A stretch of 64,000 nucleotides of DNA. Source: Gallalistipes aquisgranensis. Its GTDB lineage: Bacteria; Bacteroidota; Bacteroidia; Bacteroidales; Rikenellaceae. The notes under the pieces were generated by a model that was given only the letters and a program-made list of their open reading frames with translations, searched no databases and was not told the DNA's origin. The position numbers and the translations under genes are program-made. Below are positions 60,829 to 64,000 of this stretch, in pieces. Position 1 is the first letter of the stretch. The number at the start of each line of letters is the position of its first letter. Location of the stretch: positions 1,054,001 through 1,118,000 of the forward strand of contig NZ_JADCJY010000001.1 in NCBI RefSeq assembly GCF_014982715.1, given 5' to 3'.

Positions 60829-63258
60829 ATGCGGCTATCGGATTTACGGACCGGCCAGACCGGAATCATCCTCAAGGTATTGGGGCACGGGGCTTTCCGC
60901 AAAAGGATACTGGAGATGGGATTCGTGCGGGGAAAGAACGTTTCCGTACTGTTGAACGCTCCGCTGAAAGACCCGATCAAATACAAGATCATGGATTACG
61001 AAGTTTCGCTCCGGCGCAGCGAAGCCTCCATGATCGAAGTCATCACGGAAGAGGAGGCCCGCGAGCAGATCAGCCAGGAAGAGTCGGCCGGAGTGCTCGA
61101 AAACGACACGATCGAGAAGGTCATCAGTTCCTCCGGCCGCAGCATCAACATCGCCCTGGTGGGCAACCCGAACTGCGGAAAAACCTCCCTGTTCAATTCA
61201 GCTTCGGGCAGCCACGAGCACGTGGGCAATTACAGCGGCGTGACCGTGGATGCCAAGCGCGGCCATTTTTTCTATAAAGGATACCGCTTCACGATCTACG
61301 ACCTGCCGGGAACCTATGCGCTTTCGGCATACAGCCCGGAGGAGCTTTACGTGCGCCGCCATCTGGTGGAACAGACGCCCGACGTGATCGTGAACGTGGT
61401 GGCGGCTTCCAATCTGGAACGGAACCTCTACCTGACCACGGAACTGATCGACATGGACCAAAGCATGGTGATCGCTCTGAACATGTATGACGAACTTGAG
61501 GATAGCGGCGCCGTGCTGGACTATGAAGCACTGGGCAGAATGATCGGAGTGCCGATCGTGCCGACCGTTTCCCGCCACGGGAAAGGGATCAACGAACTGT
61601 TCGATACGGTTATCCGGGTATACGAGAACCAGGAAAAAACCGTACGTCATATCCATATCAACCACGGTCCTGCCATCGAAGCGGGCATTACGGAACTCAA
61701 GGAGAAGTTCAAGGCGGCACCGGGGCTCTCCAAGCACTTCTCCCCCCGGTTTCTGGCCATCAAGATGCTCGAAAGGGACAAGGAGGTGGAAAAACTGCTG
61801 AGTGCCCAGCCGGAATATTCCGAATGGAAAGAGATACGCGACAGGGAGGACATGCGGATCGAAAAGACGCTCGGAGAGGACGTGGAAACGGCCGTAGCCA
61901 ATGAAAAATACGGATTCATCTCGGGAGCGCTGCGGGAAACCCTCACTCCCGGCAACAAGGAGGAGGCACAGACGACCCGGATCATCGACTCGTTCGTCAC
62001 CCACAAGCTGTTCGGATTCCCCATCTTCCTGTTCCTGATGTGGCTGATGTTCGAAGTCACGTTCCAGTTGGGAGCCTATCCCATGGAGTGGATCGAGGCG
62101 GGTGTCGGCTGGCTCTCATCGCTGGTAGAACAGGGTATGGCTGAAGGTGCGCTCAAGGACCTGATCGTGGACGGCGTACTGGGCGGCGTGGGCGGCGTGA
62201 TCGTTTTCCTGCCCAACATACTGATTCTATACTTCTTCATTTCGTTCATGGAAGATTCGGGCTACATGGCCCGGGCCGCGTTCATCATGGACAAGATCAT
62301 GCACAGGATCGGCCTGCACGGCAAGTCGTTCATCCCGCTGATCATGGGCTTCGGCTGCAACGTCCCCGCCATCATGGCTTCGCGGACGATCGAAAGTCAC
62401 AGCAGCCGGCTGATCACCATCCTGATCAATCCGTTCATGTCATGCAGTGCACGGCTTCCCATCTATATCCTGCTGGTGGGTACATTCTTTCCGAAGCATG
62501 CCAGTCTCGTCTTCATGGGGCTCTATCTGCTGGGTATTCTGGTGGCCATCGTGACGGCCAAGTTGATGCGCAAATTCCTCTTCAAAAAGGACGAGACGCC
62601 GTTCGTCATGGAGCTACCGCCCTACCGGCTCCCTTCGGGCAAAGCCACCCTCCAGCACATGTGGGACAAGGCCGCCCAATATCTGCGCAAAATGGGCGGC
62701 ATCATTCTCGTCGCTTCGATCTTCATTTGGTTCCTGAGCTACTTTCCGAGGCCGAAAGAGGAGATACTGCCCAGGGACGTACAAAGCGAAGCCATCGCGG
62801 AGGGAGTGACGTCGACCGACCTCCAGACGCTCGAAACGCTGGAGCAACAGAAAAACTCCTATCTCGGCCGTATCGGGCAGTTCTGCGAACCGGTCGTGGA
62901 ACCGCTGGGCTTCAACTGGAAAGTAAGTATCGCCCTGTTGTCGGGAGCTGCTGCCAAAGAACTGGTAGTCAGCACACTCGGCGTCCTCTATGCGGAAAGC
63001 GACCCGGAAGACACCGGAGCCTTGTCAGAAAAACTGACCGCACCCAATCCTCAGACAGGGGTTCCCGATCTCACGCCTCTTTCGGCCCTGGCATTTCTGG
63101 TATTCGTCCTGCTCTATTTCCCGTGCATCGCCGCACTGGTGGCTATTGCCAACGAAACGGGCAGTTGGAAATGGGCTCTGTTCTCGATCCTCTACAACAC
63201 GCTTATCGCCTGGCTCGTGGCATTCCTGGTTTATCAGATCGGTAGTCTGTTTATCTGA
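60829..63258 (+). CDS. feoB: Ferrous iron transporter, FeoA-FeoB fusion
   Basis: 809 aa inner-membrane iron transporter. Residues 1-72 are a FeoA SH3-like domain (LSDLRTGQTGIILKVLG ... MGFVRGKNVSV). FeoB follows with a G-protein domain: G1 GNPNCGKTSLF (about 112-122), G3 DLPGTYAL, G4 NMYD; then about eight to nine membrane segments including the gating motifs GCNVPAIMASR and NPFMSCSARLPIY. FeoA-FeoB fusion is usual in Bacteroidota. Start 60829 opens FeoA; a CATCTTTG box lies at 60788-60795 (one mismatch to the consensus). The Cys-rich partner follows after 6 nt. Confidence 0.95.
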   Translation: MRLSDLRTGQTGIILKVLGHGAFRKRILEMGFVRGKNVSVLLNAPLKDPIKYKIMDYEVSLRRSEASMIEVITEEEAREQISQEESAGVLENDTIEKVISSSGRSINIALVGNPNCGKTSLFNSASGSHEHVGNYSGVTVDAKRGHFFYKGYRFTIYDLPGTYALSAYSPEELYVRRHLVEQTPDVIVNVVAASNLERNLYLTTELIDMDQSMVIALNMYDELEDSGAVLDYEALGRMIGVPIVPTVSRHGKGINELFDTVIRVYENQEKTVRHIHINHGPAIEAGITELKEKFKAAPGLSKHFSPRFLAIKMLERDKEVEKLLSAQPEYSEWKEIRDREDMRIEKTLGEDVETAVANEKYGFISGALRETLTPGNKEEAQTTRIIDSFVTHKLFGFPIFLFLMWLMFEVTFQLGAYPMEWIEAGVGWLSSLVEQGMAEGALKDLIVDGVLGGVGGVIVFLPNILILYFFISFMEDSGYMARAAFIMDKIMHRIGLHGKSFIPLIMGFGCNVPAIMASRTIESHSSRLITILINPFMSCSARLPIYILLVGTFFPKHASLVFMGLYLLGILVAIVTAKLMRKFLFKKDETPFVMELPPYRLPSGKATLQHMWDKAAQYLRKMGGIILVASIFIWFLSYFPRPKEEILPRDVQSEAIAEGVTSTDLQTLETLEQQKNSYLGRIGQFCEPVVEPLGFNWKVSIALLSGAAAKELVVSTLGVLYAESDPEDTGALSEKLTAPNPQTGVPDLTPLSALAFLVFVLLYFPCIAALVAIANETGSWKWALFSILYNTLIAWLVAFLVYQIGSLFI

Positions 63259-63264
63259 AAAGAT

Positions 63265-63507
63265 ATGGTACAGGACATCATCGTATACATCATCATCGGG
63301 CTGGTCATCCTGGAAATCATTCGACGGATAGCCAAACTCTTTCTGCGGAAAAAGGGGGATTTCGATCCTTGCGCAGGATGTGCCGGTTGCGAAACTCGTG
63401 ATCTGTTCCGCCGCAAACAGGAAAAATGCCTGGAAGAAAAAGGAGAAAGAAAACGGCGGAAAGACAATCGCGCAGGAGGATGTTCCTGCGGCTGCGGATG
63501 TCATTGA
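63265..63507 (+). CDS. FeoB-associated Cys-rich membrane protein
   Basis: 80 aa. One N-terminal membrane helix (DIIVYIIIGLVILEIIRRI) then a short cytoplasmic tail with CAGCAGC, a basic KRRKDN stretch and the terminal GGCSCGCGCH cluster, giving at least six cysteines. Placed 6 nt after feoB as in other Bacteroidota; it probably associates with FeoB and may bind iron or an iron-sulfur centre, as FeoC does in other bacteria, though this is not shown. Confidence 0.9.
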   Translation: MVQDIIVYIIIGLVILEIIRRIAKLFLRKKGDFDPCAGCAGCETRDLFRRKQEKCLEEKGERKRRKDNRAGGCSCGCGCH

Positions 63508-63619
63508 CAGTCTTTGTCATTCTGGGAAAGCCTGCAGTCACCATCGCGCCCGGCCCCGAATTCGGACAGAATGTCCTCTTGCAAAAAAGGCCAACATCCC
63601 GTCCGGGAAACGGCCCGCT

Positions 63620-64000
63620 TTAAAACCATAGTATTTTTCCGGAACGGAATCGGGGCTTTTCGTCACCGTCTCCGTAAGGGTCATAGCGGTCGACATTGCA
63701 ACCGAACTCTTTCAAAAACCCGATTTTACCTTCGGGCGTCCACCCGACAAGCGAAACGCCGTCGAACATATCGCCGCCTCCGTCGTTCATCCGGCTTTCG
63801 AAGAACCATTCCACAACCGTGCGGTCCTCTCCATGCATATATCGCCCGATATTCCAGGCAACAACGCGTCCCCGCGTGTTCCACTCGTCAAACCACCGTT
63901 TGACTTCGCCGGCGCCCCGGTACTCCGGCCCCCAACTCTCGATATAATGGACATCCGGAGAAAAAATCTCCGCGATTCCCGTATCGGTTCCCTTCACCCA
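63620..64000 (-). CDS. NTF2/SnoaL-like protein, partial (5' end outside window)
   Basis: The frame is open to the right edge (it continues as Trp-Val-Lys-Gly-Thr), so about 127 codons of the gene are visible and the start lies beyond base 64000. Visible are TDTGIAEIFSPDVHYIESWGPEYRG, then GEVKRWFDEWNTRGRV and TVVEWFFESRMND ... FDGVSLVGW, which match the NTF2/SnoaL-like cone fold found in polyketide cyclases and in many stress-type proteins. No catalytic residues can be assigned. Convergent with the feo operon. Confidence 0.8.
   Translation of the reverse strand, partial: WVKGTDTGIAEIFSPDVHYIESWGPEYRGAGEVKRWFDEWNTRGRVVAWNIGRYMHGEDRTVVEWFFESRMNDGGGDMFDGVSLVGWTPEGKIGFLKEFGCNVDRYDPYGDGDEKPRFRSGKILWF

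Overview
The window looks like chromosomal DNA from a Bacteroidota bacterium, most likely Alistipes or a close Rikenellaceae relative. The clues are a moderately GC-rich sequence, the Bacteroidota promoter signature (TAnnTTTG, sometimes with TTTG about 19 nt upstream) before many genes, a PUR-alpha-like DUF3276 protein, a small histone H1-like protein, a FeoA-FeoB fusion, the carboxyspermidine route to polyamines and a cysteate-synthase-like enzyme. The genus is an inference; the phylum is well supported. No phage, insertion sequence, CRISPR array or rRNA was seen.

Layout. 1-24,200 is mostly housekeeping: 3' end of hisS, an S41 protease, DUF3276, DUF368 plus aroE, dnaE, trxA, a mutarotase-like protein, htpG, a thioesterase, guaB, rex-ribF, a HAD phosphatase, a LysM/binding-protein hybrid, dnaN with a DnaQ-type exonuclease, an SGNH-like protein, a nucleoside phosphorylase and a phosphoglucosamine-mutase-type enzyme. 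24,300-31,100 is metabolic: an M20 dipeptidase, a threonine-synthase-fold enzyme that resembles cysteate synthase, and two polyamine enzymes (carboxynorspermidine decarboxylase and dehydrogenase) either side of a beta-propeller lipoprotein. A tRNA-Lys(UUU) lies at 31,270.

31,400-44,000 is more accessory: an AT-rich orphan gene, then DUF3737-MATE-PatB, a SotB-type efflux pump, DUF4251, and a redox and repair group (flavin-binding protein, secreted MsrB-MsrA, FMN reductase, YaaA, ferredoxin-nitroreductase), followed by DoxX/SDR and a cation diffusion facilitator.

44,300-58,100 is envelope-related: a YtfJ-like protein, an Omp85-type barrel, a phosphoethanolamine transferase, an NlpE-like lipoprotein without the usual CxxC, a histone H1-like protein, a wza-wzc polysaccharide export pair without glycosyltransferases, and a divergent RND efflux operon. 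58,100-64,000 holds a lipoprotein fusing an apparently intact peptide deformylase to an apparently intact D-Ala-D-Ala dipeptidase, in an operon with a TSCPD protein and a zinc-site-less sirtuin, then a GNAT, feoAB with its Cys-rich partner, and a truncated NTF2-like gene.

The strongest candidate for something little described is the exported deformylase-dipeptidase fusion at 58,145-59,359. The cysteate-synthase-like gene (a possible sulfonolipid precursor enzyme) and the RibF whose kinase half is eroded, coupled to rex, come next. All calls come from reading the sequence; no database search was run.
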